Assembly: GCA_003560935.1 (NCBI GenBank)
Contig: PWJF01000085.1
Coordinates: forward strand, 1 to 5,432
Direction of reading: 5' to 3'
Length of the DNA: 5,432 nucleotides
Source of the DNA: Ignavibacteriales bacterium
Lineage (GTDB): Bacteria; Bacteroidota; Ignavibacteria; T3Sed10-11
Below the pieces are notes generated by a model. The model worked only from the letters and a program-made list of their open reading frames with translations. It searched no databases and was not told where the DNA came from. Shown here one piece after another: positions 1 to 5,432 of the stretch. The position numbers and the translations under genes were made by a program. How positions within the stretch are numbered: the first letter of the stretch is position 1; each line of letters starts with the position of its first letter.

Positions 1-830
1 AGCTCCACGATATCGAAACCGACGATGTTTTTCTTCTTCCCAATGCGCTGCAGAAGACTCACCGTCTCATCCCAGTACAGACCGTTCGGTTCGGGTGTAC
101 CGGTCGCGGGCATAACCGATGGATCGAAATAATCGACGTCGAATGTGATGTACACAGTATCGCTCAACTTATCGAACACCTGATCCTGCCAGTGTTTCAA
201 TACTTTTGTGTATTTCCCCTGCCGTATTTCAAAGGCATAGAACGTGCTCACATTGTGTTCTTTACTATATATTGCCTCGTCTTTAGTCTGCGCCCTGATC
301 CCCACCTGAACGATGCGCGACGGGTCGAGAAATTCCCCCACACGTGCCATGACCGATGCATGGCTGTATTTATTGCCCTCATATTCATCGCGTAAATCCG
401 AATGGGCATCGAACTGCAACACCGAGAGGTCCGGATATTTTTTATGAAAGGCGGCGATCGGCGCCAACGAAATAGTATGCTCGCCGCCGAGTACGGCAAC
501 GAACTTATGGTCGTTTATCAACTCTTCGACCTTCTTCTCGATATACGAAACCGCTTCCTTATCTACTTTTTTCTTCTTGCTTCCAAACGATAACGCGCGC
601 ACCGTTGCAATGCCGGCATCGAAGCATAATTCGCGATCGAGTTCTTCATCATAGAACTCAACATGGTGCGACGCATTCAATATCGCTTCCGGACCGTCTT
701 TTGTTCCGCCACCGTAACTTACCGTATATTCATACGGCACCGGCAGAACGGCGATCCGGGATGTTTCATAATTTGAACTATTTTTGGGAAGTGCCAAAAA
801 ATTCGAACGGGTATCAAGTGTTTGTGGCAT
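1..830 (-). CDS. speB: Agmatinase-family ureohydrolase (partial, C-terminus beyond the left edge)
   Basis: Probably hydrolyses agmatine to putrescine and urea in the cytosol, as part of polyamine synthesis. Translated from the ATG at 830, the window holds 276 codons without a stop; family members usually run about 290-320 residues, so only a short C-terminal part is missing. The binuclear manganese ligands of the arginase/agmatinase fold are all visible: H118 in GGEH (115-118), D141, H143 and D145 in DAHSD, and D231 and D233 in FDVDYFDP (230-237). The stretch PATGTPEPNGLYWDE after the last motif is typical of agmatinases. GGEH in place of GGDH is a common variant. The start is supported by AGGTGA just upstream (839-834) and by the N-terminal SRIAVLPVPYE segment, where the fold begins. 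The gene is divergent from the membrane-protein pair. Related enzymes act on guanidinobutyrate or other guanidino compounds, so the fold is certain but the substrate is inferred. Confidence 0.93.
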   Translation of the reverse strand, partial: MPQTLDTRSNFLALPKNSSNYETSRIAVLPVPYEYTVSYGGGTKDGPEAILNASHHVEFYDEELDRELCFDAGIATVRALSFGSKKKKVDKEAVSYIEKKVEELINDHKFVAVLGGEHTISLAPIAAFHKKYPDLSVLQFDAHSDLRDEYEGNKYSHASVMARVGEFLDPSRIVQVGIRAQTKDEAIYSKEHNVSTFYAFEIRQGKYTKVLKHWQDQVFDKLSDTVYITFDVDYFDPSVMPATGTPEPNGLYWDETVSLLQRIGKKKNIVGFDIVE

Positions 831-877
831 GGGTCACCTGTATGATAGAAAAGAACATATTCTGCATATCATAAAAA

Positions 878-906
878 AATATAGAGATATCAAGCTCTAA
901 ATGCAA
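878..906 (-). promoter_or_regulatory. Putative sigma70-type promoter of the agmatinase gene
   Basis: On the minus strand, TTGCAT (906-901) is followed after exactly 17 bases by TATATT (883-878), which matches the -10 consensus at five of six positions. Transcription would begin near 871 and give a leader of about 40 nt before the ATG at 830. The -35 box is weak (TTG only). The call rests on the spacing and the good -10 box. Confidence 0.5.
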
Positions 907-914
907 CATATTAC

Positions 915-943
915 TTGAATTTATCATATAATTATAGTATACT
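915..943 (+). promoter_or_regulatory. Putative sigma70-type promoter of the DUF2085 membrane-gene pair
   Basis: TTGAAT (915-920) is followed after 17 bases by TATACT (938-943): four of six and five of six matches to consensus. Transcription would begin near 950. Only 8 bases separate this -35 box from the -35 box of the divergent agmatinase promoter, so the two promoters are back to back. Confidence 0.5.
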
Positions 944-993
944 TTTTTCGATTTTGTAAATTGCAGAACCTTATTACTTCTATCGAATCCACA

Positions 994-1491
994 ATGCCGG
1001 AGCGTCTTCCTTTTTTTCTTCTTCTCGGTTTTACTTCATTATGGTGTATCGGGTTTTACGCCGCCCCGATTATTACAAGCGAGGCAATTGCTTCGGTTTT
1101 GTACGCTCTGTATCATCCGGTTTGCCATCAGCTCCCGGAGCACTCATTTCAAATTCACGGAGGGGCGCTTGCCGTCTGTGCCCGCTGCACCGCACTGTAT
1201 ACGTCATTTTTGATCGGTATAATCGGTTGTACCTTTCTGCACACATGGAATTTTTCTTTTACTTCACACCGGTATTATATCATACTTCTTGCTGTGCCTA
1301 TGGTCGTGGACGTTGCTGCAAGCTGGATTACCGGGTATAGTTCTACAATTGCATCACGTGTAGTGAGCGGCGGGCTATTCGGGTTCGGAGCCGCTCTGCT
1401 GTTGGTACCGATGTTTATCGAAGCAATACATCAACTCACTGCTCCACACTCTCGGTATTCACCATTCCACAAACATGGAGGATCAGTATGA
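994..1491 (+). CDS. DUF2085 family integral membrane protein
   Basis: A small predicted inner-membrane protein of unknown function. From the ATG at 994 it has 165 residues. It carries the family signature CHQ (44-46), a serine at 51, GG (56-57) and VCARC with C62 and C65, followed at once by a membrane segment, as in DUF2085 proteins. Hydrophobic stretches near 5-26, 66-83, 92-112 and 125-145 suggest four membrane segments. The cysteines and histidine could bind a metal or form a redox pair, but no activity is established. The frame stays open upstream, and a TTG at 961 would add 11 residues; neither start has a convincing Shine-Dalgarno. I prefer the ATG because the predicted transcript starts near 950, which would leave the TTG almost leaderless. 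The stop overlaps the next gene by 4 bases (ATGA), so the two are surely co-transcribed. The family is fairly sure; the function is unknown. Confidence 0.85.
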   Translation: MPERLPFFLLLGFTSLWCIGFYAAPIITSEAIASVLYALYHPVCHQLPEHSFQIHGGALAVCARCTALYTSFLIGIIGCTFLHTWNFSFTSHRYYIILLAVPMVVDVAASWITGYSSTIASRVVSGGLFGFGAALLLVPMFIEAIHQLTAPHSRYSPFHKHGGSV

Positions 1492-2024
1492 CATATGACC
1501 AGATGAGCACCCCCACTTCACCGATCGAACAACCGTCTAAAATGATGCCGGCATTGATCGGCGGTGCCGTAATGGGATTAATCAGTGCAACTCCGTTTTT
1601 AAATCTCGTTAACTGCTTATGCTGCGCGGGAGTAATTCTCGGCGGATTTCTCGCGGTATTCTTTTATAAAGATCAGCTCACACCCGATATGCCCCCTCTG
1701 CAGGCAAGTGACGGACTGGCGCTCGGCGCACTGGCGGGTGTATTCGGGTTTATAATCGCCACATTTTTTTCTTTACTCATTTATGCAGTATTCGGACCGA
1801 TCGCCGCTGAAGCGACCATGAATCTGTTGATTCAAGTACTCGAATCTACCGGTATAGAGCTGCCCCCCGAGGTGTATGATGAAATGATGGAAAGTACTCA
1901 GGAATCACCCATTCAACCACTGGGATTATTTATCAGTTTGATTACGTCGGTGATATTCGGAATCGTCGGTGGGTTGATCGGAGCTGCAATTTACAAACCG
2001 AAGGGACCGCAGATACAACAATAA
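1488..2024 (+). CDS. Uncharacterised small membrane protein with a CLCC motif
   Basis: I do not recognise a named family for this 178-residue protein. After a polar N-terminus (1-20) come glycine-rich hydrophobic segments at about 21-37, 41-60, 76-103 and 145-169, so four membrane segments are likely. The second begins with NCLCC (42-46; cysteines at 43, 45 and 46). An acidic extramembrane loop lies around 118-140 (ELPPEVYDEMMES). The tail is short and basic, then polar. GxxxG-like spacing (GGAVMG, GGLIGA) suggests tight helix packing. The start is well set: GGAGG (1477-1481) lies six bases before the ATG, inside the end of the DUF2085 gene, and the two genes overlap by 4 bases. This implies translational coupling and possibly a shared complex. 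It ends just before the terminator hairpin. That it is a real gene and a membrane protein is well supported; the function is not known. Confidence 0.8.
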   Translation: MTYDQMSTPTSPIEQPSKMMPALIGGAVMGLISATPFLNLVNCLCCAGVILGGFLAVFFYKDQLTPDMPPLQASDGLALGALAGVFGFIIATFFSLLIYAVFGPIAAEATMNLLIQVLESTGIELPPEVYDEMMESTQESPIQPLGLFISLITSVIFGIVGGLIGAAIYKPKGPQIQQ

Positions 2025-2050
2025 AAAAAGGGCGGGACAGCATCCCGCCC
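2023..2050 (-). terminator. Intrinsic terminator of clpC between convergent genes
   Basis: GGGCGGGA (2030-2037) and TCCCGCCC (2043-2050) form a perfect 8-bp GC-rich stem with the loop CAGCA. On the minus strand it is followed by a run of seven U (2029-2023), a classic terminator 14 bases after the clpC stop. On the plus strand the hairpin follows the membrane gene by 5 bases but has only a weak U tail (TACATATT). It may still slow plus-strand transcription, so it is probably shared. Confidence 0.9.
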
Positions 2051-2063
2051 TACATATTAATTA

Positions 2064-4640
2064 TCACGCGCCGGCGTTCTTCTCTTCAAGCTGCTGTTGT
2101 GCTTGTTCCTTCGCCTGCTTCTTCTCTTCTTTATCTTTTTTCCGTTGTTCGATGAGCTCCTTATTGGATTCCCTGAACTTTAATTCATCGGCTTTCTTGC
2201 CCGCTGTTACCTTGATGATACTGTTATCACCGTACTTGCCTTTCATGAGCTCCTCGGCGACGGGATCCTCGATATACCGCTGAATCGCTCTGCGCAACGG
2301 GCGCGCACCGAATTGCGGATCGAATCCCTTGTCGGCAAGAAATTCACGGGCGCCTCGAGTCAGTTGAATCCGTATATTACGCGTCTTCATTCGCTTTAAA
2401 AGATCGGTCATCTCGATATCGATGATCTGCATGATATGCTTCTTCTGCAAGCTGTGGAATACAATTATATCATCTATACGATTGATGAACTCTTGATTGA
2501 ATACACGCTTAACCGCATCTTCTATCTTTGTTTTCATTGAAGAGTATTGGTTATCTTCATCGGTCTGTGCGCCGAACCCGATTCCCGCAACTCCCTGCTT
2601 AATATCCTTTGTGCCGATATTCGACGTCATGATCATGATCGTGTTCTTGAAATCTACCCTGCGCCCGAGACTGTCGGTTAAAACACCGTCATCAAGAACC
2701 TGCAATAGAATATTGTACACATCGGGGTGCGCTTTTTCGATTTCGTCGAGCAGTACAACCGAGTACGGCTTGCGGCGTACCTTCTCGGTTAACTGACCGC
2801 CTTCTTCGTAACCGATATATCCGGGAGGCGCCCCGACGAGTCGTGATACGTTAAACTTCTCCATGTACTCGCTCATGTCGATTCGTACTAAAGCTTCTTC
2901 CGAATCGAACAGATACCGCGCGAGAGCTTTTGCAAGTTCCGTTTTACCGACACCGGTCGGGCCGAGGAAGACGAACGAACCTATAGGACGGTTGGGATCT
3001 TTCAATCCGGATCGCGCTCTCCGGATCGCCTTTGAAAGCTTATCTATCGGTTCGTCCTGTCCGATAATCATCTTCTTGAGATTCGTGCTCATTTTGAGCA
3101 GCTTTACCGATTCGGATTGTGCTATCTTGTTCACCGGTATTCCGGTAATCATCGCAACCACGTCTTCGACGTTATCTTCGGTTACATTGTAGATTGTTTC
3201 TCTGGATTTAAGCTCCCACTCACGTTTGGCAATATCGAGATCGCTTAATAATTTTTTCTCGAGATCGCGTAATCGCGCCGCCTCTTCAAAGTTCTGGTTT
3301 TTCACGACCTGGTTCTTGGAGACCTTTATTTTTTCGACTTCTTCTTCGAGGTCAAGGATCTCCTTCGGTACGATTATATTATCGAGATGAACGCGTGCGC
3401 CGGCTTCATCCATTACATCGATGGCTTTATCCGGCAAGAAACGGTCGGTTATATAACGATCGCTGAGATGTACGGCGCCTTGAATAGCCTTATCTGCATA
3501 CAACACGCCGTGATGTTCTTCATATTTGTGTTTTATGTTGGTGAGTATTTCAATAGTCTCATCGACCGTAGTCGGATCGACCATAATTTTCTGGAATCGT
3601 CTGTCAAGCGCGCCGTCTTTTTCAATGTATTGGCGATACTCATTCAGCGTGGTTGCACCGATACATTGTATATCACCCCGCGACAGCGCGGGTTTGAACA
3701 TGTTCGATGCATCGAGCGAACCGCTTGCTCCGCCGGCGCCCACGATCGTATGCAGCTCGTCGATAAACAGGATCACATCGTTAGCTTTTTCCAGTTCGTT
3801 CATGACGGCTTTCATCCGCTCTTCGAATTGTCCGCGATATTTTGTGCCGGCAACCAGAGCGGCCAGATCGAGCGTAACAACACGCTTGTCGTGCAAAACA
3901 CGCGACACCTTTTTCTCGATTATACGAAGTGCAAGTCCTTCGGCGATTGCCGTCTTACCGACGCCCGGTTCGCCTATGAGTACCGGGTTATTTTTCGTTC
4001 TCCGGCTCAATACCTGAGCGACGCGCTCGATCTCGCGGGTACGTCCGATAACCGGATCGAGTTTTCCTTCGATAGAAAGTTTTGTAAGATCGCGTCCGAA
4101 ATTATCGAGTACCGGCGTTTTGGATTTTTCCTGCTGTGCCTGGCGTTCGGATGAGCCGCCCCGGCGGGATTCCTGTCCCTGCCCTGAGGGTGGACTTGAA
4201 GGTTTGCCGCTGATGATATTGTCGAGCTCGTTTCGTACGACGTCATAATGGACATTAAACTGATGAAGAATCTGTGCGGCAATATTGTCATCGTCGCGTA
4301 GGAGCGACAACAACAAATGTTCCGTACCGATAACGTCGGATTTATACAGTTTGGCTTCTAAATAGGTAATTTTTAATACTTTTTCAGCTTGTTTTGTCAG
4401 GGGGATATTTCCGATGGTGAGTGTATCACCGGAAGTTCGGACGGTATCCTCGACAGCTTTTTTAAGTTTATACAGATTCAATCCAAGGTTTCTAAGTATT
4501 TTGACAGCAACCCCTTCACCTTCTCGGATGATGCCAAGGAGCAGGTGTTCGGTACCGATATAATCGTGACCGAGTCGCAGCGCTTCTTCCCTGCTCAATC
4601 GAATTACGTCCTGAACTCTGTTTGAGAAGTTTCCTTCCAT
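2064..4640 (-). CDS. clpC: ATP-dependent Clp protease ATPase subunit ClpC
   Basis: A cytosolic AAA+ unfoldase that would feed proteins to ClpP. The 858 residues are complete. Two Clp N-domain repeats (about 1-145, each with an IGTEHLLL motif) are followed by a polar S/Q/G-rich linker (146-175). AAA-1 has Walker A GEPGVGKT (223-230), Walker B ending in D294-E295, and arginine-finger candidates R347/R348. A UVR-type middle domain (about 443-478, [15 protein letters not shown]) marks ClpC rather than ClpA or ClpB. AAA-2 has Walker A GPTGVGKT (560-567), Walker B D632-E633 and sensor-2 GARPLRR (778-784). IGF at 687-689 sits where the ClpP-docking loop is expected. Residues 816-858 form a K/E/Q-rich tail, probably helical. 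The ATG has AAAAGG (4654-4649) 8 bases upstream. The gene stands alone; no ctsR, mcsA or mcsB genes lie beside it, unlike the Firmicute operon. All catalytic motifs are intact, so the call is firm. Confidence 0.98.
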   Translation of the reverse strand: MEGNFSNRVQDVIRLSREEALRLGHDYIGTEHLLLGIIREGEGVAVKILRNLGLNLYKLKKAVEDTVRTSGDTLTIGNIPLTKQAEKVLKITYLEAKLYKSDVIGTEHLLLSLLRDDDNIAAQILHQFNVHYDVVRNELDNIISGKPSSPPSGQGQESRRGGSSERQAQQEKSKTPVLDNFGRDLTKLSIEGKLDPVIGRTREIERVAQVLSRRTKNNPVLIGEPGVGKTAIAEGLALRIIEKKVSRVLHDKRVVTLDLAALVAGTKYRGQFEERMKAVMNELEKANDVILFIDELHTIVGAGGASGSLDASNMFKPALSRGDIQCIGATTLNEYRQYIEKDGALDRRFQKIMVDPTTVDETIEILTNIKHKYEEHHGVLYADKAIQGAVHLSDRYITDRFLPDKAIDVMDEAGARVHLDNIIVPKEILDLEEEVEKIKVSKNQVVKNQNFEEAARLRDLEKKLLSDLDIAKREWELKSRETIYNVTEDNVEDVVAMITGIPVNKIAQSESVKLLKMSTNLKKMIIGQDEPIDKLSKAIRRARSGLKDPNRPIGSFVFLGPTGVGKTELAKALARYLFDSEEALVRIDMSEYMEKFNVSRLVGAPPGYIGYEEGGQLTEKVRRKPYSVVLLDEIEKAHPDVYNILLQVLDDGVLTDSLGRRVDFKNTIMIMTSNIGTKDIKQGVAGIGFGAQTDEDNQYSSMKTKIEDAVKRVFNQEFINRIDDIIVFHSLQKKHIMQIIDIEMTDLLKRMKTRNIRIQLTRGAREFLADKGFDPQFGARPLRRAIQRYIEDPVAEELMKGKYGDNSIIKVTAGKKADELKFRESNKELIEQRKKDKEEKKQAKEQAQQQLEEKNAGA

Positions 4641-4739
4641 GAAATCAACCTTTTAATAAGAGTGGGAAAATAGTTGTGTTTAATTTAAAACGAGCAATAC
4701 TGTTCATAAGTTTCAACAATAAATCTCATTCTCTTAAAA

Positions 4740-4768
4740 AATATATACAATTGATGTTGTATTGTCAA
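4740..4768 (-). promoter_or_regulatory. Sigma70-type promoter of clpC
   Basis: On the minus strand a perfect TTGACA (4768-4763) is followed after 17 bases by TATATT (4745-4740). Transcription would start near 4733 and leave a leader of about 93 nt before the clpC ATG. I found no CIRCE-like inverted repeat and no CtsR-like heptad repeat between the promoter and the gene, so housekeeping control is the simplest reading. Confidence 0.7.
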
Positions 4769-4839
4769 GGTATACAGGAATGGATGGAATATCAATCTAA
4801 TAATATACAAATACGGTGATTGAGAGCACAATTGCAATC

Positions 4840-4868
4840 TTGACATTAGGGCTTTTTTTAGGTATCTT
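4840..4868 (+). promoter_or_regulatory. Sigma70-type promoter of tRNA-Asn
   Basis: A perfect TTGACA (4840-4845) is followed after 17 bases by TATCTT (4863-4868; four of six matches). The start point would be near 4875, about 50 bases before the tRNA. The clpC promoter 70 bases to the left points the other way. Confidence 0.6.
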
Positions 4869-4875
4869 GTGGATT

Positions 4876-4908
4876 CAGAAGGAAGTCAGGGGTGTGACTT
4901 CCTTTCTG
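4876..4908 (+). other. Hairpin in the tRNA-Asn precursor leader
   Basis: AAGGAAGTCA (4879-4888) and TGACTTCCTT (4895-4904) are perfect complements around the loop GGGGTG. An alternative pairing with one bulged T (4904) lets CAGA (4876-4879) pair with TCTG (4905-4908), giving 13 base pairs. It starts at the predicted transcription start and lies between promoter and tRNA. No U tract follows directly, so it is not a typical terminator. Its role is unknown; it could stabilise or guide processing of the precursor's 5' end. Confidence 0.55.
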
Positions 4909-4924
4909 TATGAAATAGGGTTAT

Positions 4925-5000
4925 TCCACAGTAGCTCAGTTGGTAGAGCAAGCGGCTGTTAACCGCTGGGTCGCAGGTTCGAGTCCTGCCTGTGGAGCCA
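4925..5000 (+). tRNA. tRNA-Asn (anticodon GTT)
   Basis: A complete 76-base cloverleaf. Acceptor TCCACAG (4925-4931) pairs with CTGTGGA (4990-4996). D stem GCTC/GAGC is at 4934-4937 and 4946-4949. Anticodon stem AGCGG/CCGCT flanks the loop CTGTTAA, with GTT at 4958-4960. The variable loop has five bases, and T stem GCAGG/CCTGC encloses TTCGAGT. Discriminator G4997 is followed by an encoded CCA (4998-5000). The 5' TCC start and G discriminator are usual for tRNA-Asn. It appears to be a single-tRNA transcription unit. Confidence 0.98.
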
Positions 5001-5005
5001 TATAG

Positions 5006-5036
5006 GCCGGATATTAAAATCCGGCTTTTTTATTTT
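5006..5036 (+). terminator. Intrinsic terminator after tRNA-Asn
   Basis: GCCGGAT (5006-5012) and ATCCGGC (5019-5025) form a perfect 7-bp stem with the loop ATTAAA, followed by TTTTTTATTTT (5026-5036). It ends the tRNA transcript. The last T of the tract is immediately followed by the GGAGG ribosome site of the next ORF. Confidence 0.92.
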
Positions 5037-5049
5037 GGAGGCATATTGA

Positions 5050-5259
5050 ATGACCCACTATGTCTATATTCTGAAATCTCTCATCGCCGATAAATTTTAC
5101 ATTGGTAGAACAACTAACCCCGAAAGACGTCTCTATGTCGAAAACTCTACTGAAAAAGGTTTTCCCGCACGATACCGACCATGGGAAAGAGTTTGGGTAA
5201 ACAAATACTCATCCAAAGAAGAAGCCATTCGATTGGAAAAGAAAAGGATGGAAGTGTAA
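5050..5259 (+). CDS. Short GIY-YIG nuclease-family protein, apparently C-terminally frameshifted
   Basis: A 69-residue ORF starting with ATG 8 bases after GGAGG (5037-5041). It has the GIY-YIG landmarks of the small, UvrC-N-like family: VYI (5-7), YIG (17-19), the likely catalytic arginine in ERRL (R26/R27), ARYRPWE (40-46) and the likely metal-binding glutamate E63 in AIRLEKK. The family's usual RLxxHN reads RLYVEN here, so the histidine is missing. Such proteins are usually about 80-100 residues, with a basic helix after the EK motif. Here the frame stops at 5259, while the +1 frame continues with GWKCKKMTERLLN to a stop at 5300-5302, which resembles that missing helix. It is therefore either a truncated protein or a recently frameshifted gene. 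The biological role of these small proteins is mostly unknown. No clear promoter of its own is seen behind the tRNA terminator. Confidence 0.72.
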   Translation: MTHYVYILKSLIADKFYIGRTTNPERRLYVENSTEKGFPARYRPWERVWVNKYSSKEEAIRLEKKRMEV

Positions 5260-5302
5260 GAAAATGACAGAACGGCTTCTCAATAGAGAAATTAAAATAT
5301 AG
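5237..5302 (+). pseudogene. Likely out-of-frame C-terminal remnant of the GIY-YIG gene
   Basis: Read one base later than the ORF starting at 5050, this stretch encodes KRKGWKCKKMTERLLNREIKI-like sequence, ending at TAG 5300-5302. GW followed by a lysine-rich helix is what family members carry after the catalytic EK. The A-rich tract GGAAAAGAAAAGG (5235-5247), where the frames would join, is prone to slippage or indels. The exact change cannot be fixed: removing one A joins the frames, but the joined protein would be one or two residues shorter here than relatives I recall. Confidence 0.45.
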
Positions 5303-5375
5303 AGTCCCGCCTGGCCGCCTGTAAATCAGCGTATGCAATTTTCTCTAAGATTCTTGAATAAGAAATATGAAAATT

Positions 5376-5414
5376 TATATCGGATAATCCCCTTCAGTGG
5401 GATTATCCGATATA
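5376..5414. repeat. Perfect 16-bp inverted repeat with a 7-base loop
   Basis: TATATCGGATAATCCC (5376-5391) and its exact complement (5399-5414) enclose CTTCAGT. No U tract follows on the plus strand. On the minus strand AAATTTTCATATTT follows, a weak U-rich tail. It could therefore be a terminator for a leftward gene beyond the right edge, or a dispersed palindromic repeat. The rest of 5303-5432 shows no gene or RNA that I can support. Confidence 0.7.
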
Positions 5415-5432
5415 GTGTAATAACCGGATCAT

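Noticed and set aside
192..874. Several short open frames on both strands over the agmatinase region
   Set aside because: They overlap the well-supported agmatinase frame and their peptides show no recognisable motifs.
3387..4154. 255-codon open frame on the plus strand
   Set aside because: It lies entirely antisense to clpC, has no family motifs and no ribosome site, and arises from the codon bias of the real gene.
4007..4291. 94-codon minus-strand frame inside clpC
   Set aside because: It lies in another frame of clpC on the same strand and has no features of its own.
4868..4873. TGTGGA before the tRNA, complementary to the tRNA acceptor start
   Set aside because: It is only 6 bases and lies upstream of the predicted transcription start, so it is probably chance.
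4641..4924. CIRCE or CtsR heat-shock operators, CRISPR repeats or a second tRNA in the clpC-tRNA spacer
   Set aside because: No matching inverted or direct repeats were found; only the two promoters and the leader hairpin stand out.
5147..5338. 63-codon minus-strand frame opposite the GIY-YIG ORF
   Set aside because: Shadow of the GIY-YIG coding sequence, without a ribosome site or motifs.
5403..5432. Possible end of a leftward gene at the right edge (a short minus-strand frame ending in TAA)
   Set aside because: Only ten codons are visible and they run into the inverted repeat; nothing supports coding.

Overview
This window is an ordinary-looking chromosomal stretch of a bacterium, most likely from the FCB (Fibrobacterota-Chlorobiota-Bacteroidota) side of the tree. 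An Ignavibacteria-, Chlorobi- or Calditrichota-like organism would fit. The main clue is the ClpC sequence: its N-terminus and N-domain repeats look, from memory, like ClpC of that group. Supporting clues are a tRNA with an encoded CCA end, moderate GC, and TTGACA/TATAAT-type promoters with GGAGG ribosome sites. That promoter style argues against a typical Bacteroides. The assignment is an inference, not a search result.

Layout, left to right. (1) Bases 1-830, minus strand: the N-terminal 276 codons of an agmatinase-family ureohydrolase (speB), cut by the left edge, with all six metal ligands visible. (2) Bases 831-993: an AT-rich divergent promoter region. (3) Bases 994-2024, plus strand: two small integral-membrane protein genes that overlap by 4 bases. 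The first is a DUF2085 protein with a CHQ...CxRC signature; the second is an unrecognised protein with a CLCC motif. (4) Bases 2030-2050: a strong hairpin between convergent genes, acting as the clpC terminator. (5) Bases 2064-4640, minus strand: a complete clpC, the AAA+ unfoldase partner of ClpP, with its own promoter and a leader of about 90 nt. (6) Bases 4641-4924: non-coding, with the clpC promoter facing left, a tRNA promoter facing right and a hairpin in the tRNA leader. (7) Bases 4925-5000: tRNA-Asn(GTT), followed by an intrinsic terminator. (8) Bases 5050-5259: a short GIY-YIG nuclease-family ORF that looks frameshifted near its C-terminus. (9) Bases 5303-5432: no gene seen, but a perfect 16-bp inverted repeat.

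The genes do not form one pathway: polyamine synthesis, protein quality control, tRNA supply and an uncharacterised membrane pair sit side by side as separate transcription units. I see no defence island, CRISPR array, insertion sequence or obvious new system. The points most worth a second look are the GIY-YIG ORF wedged behind the tRNA terminator with its apparent frameshift, the hairpin leading the tRNA transcript, the cysteine-bearing membrane pair, and the terminal inverted repeat.
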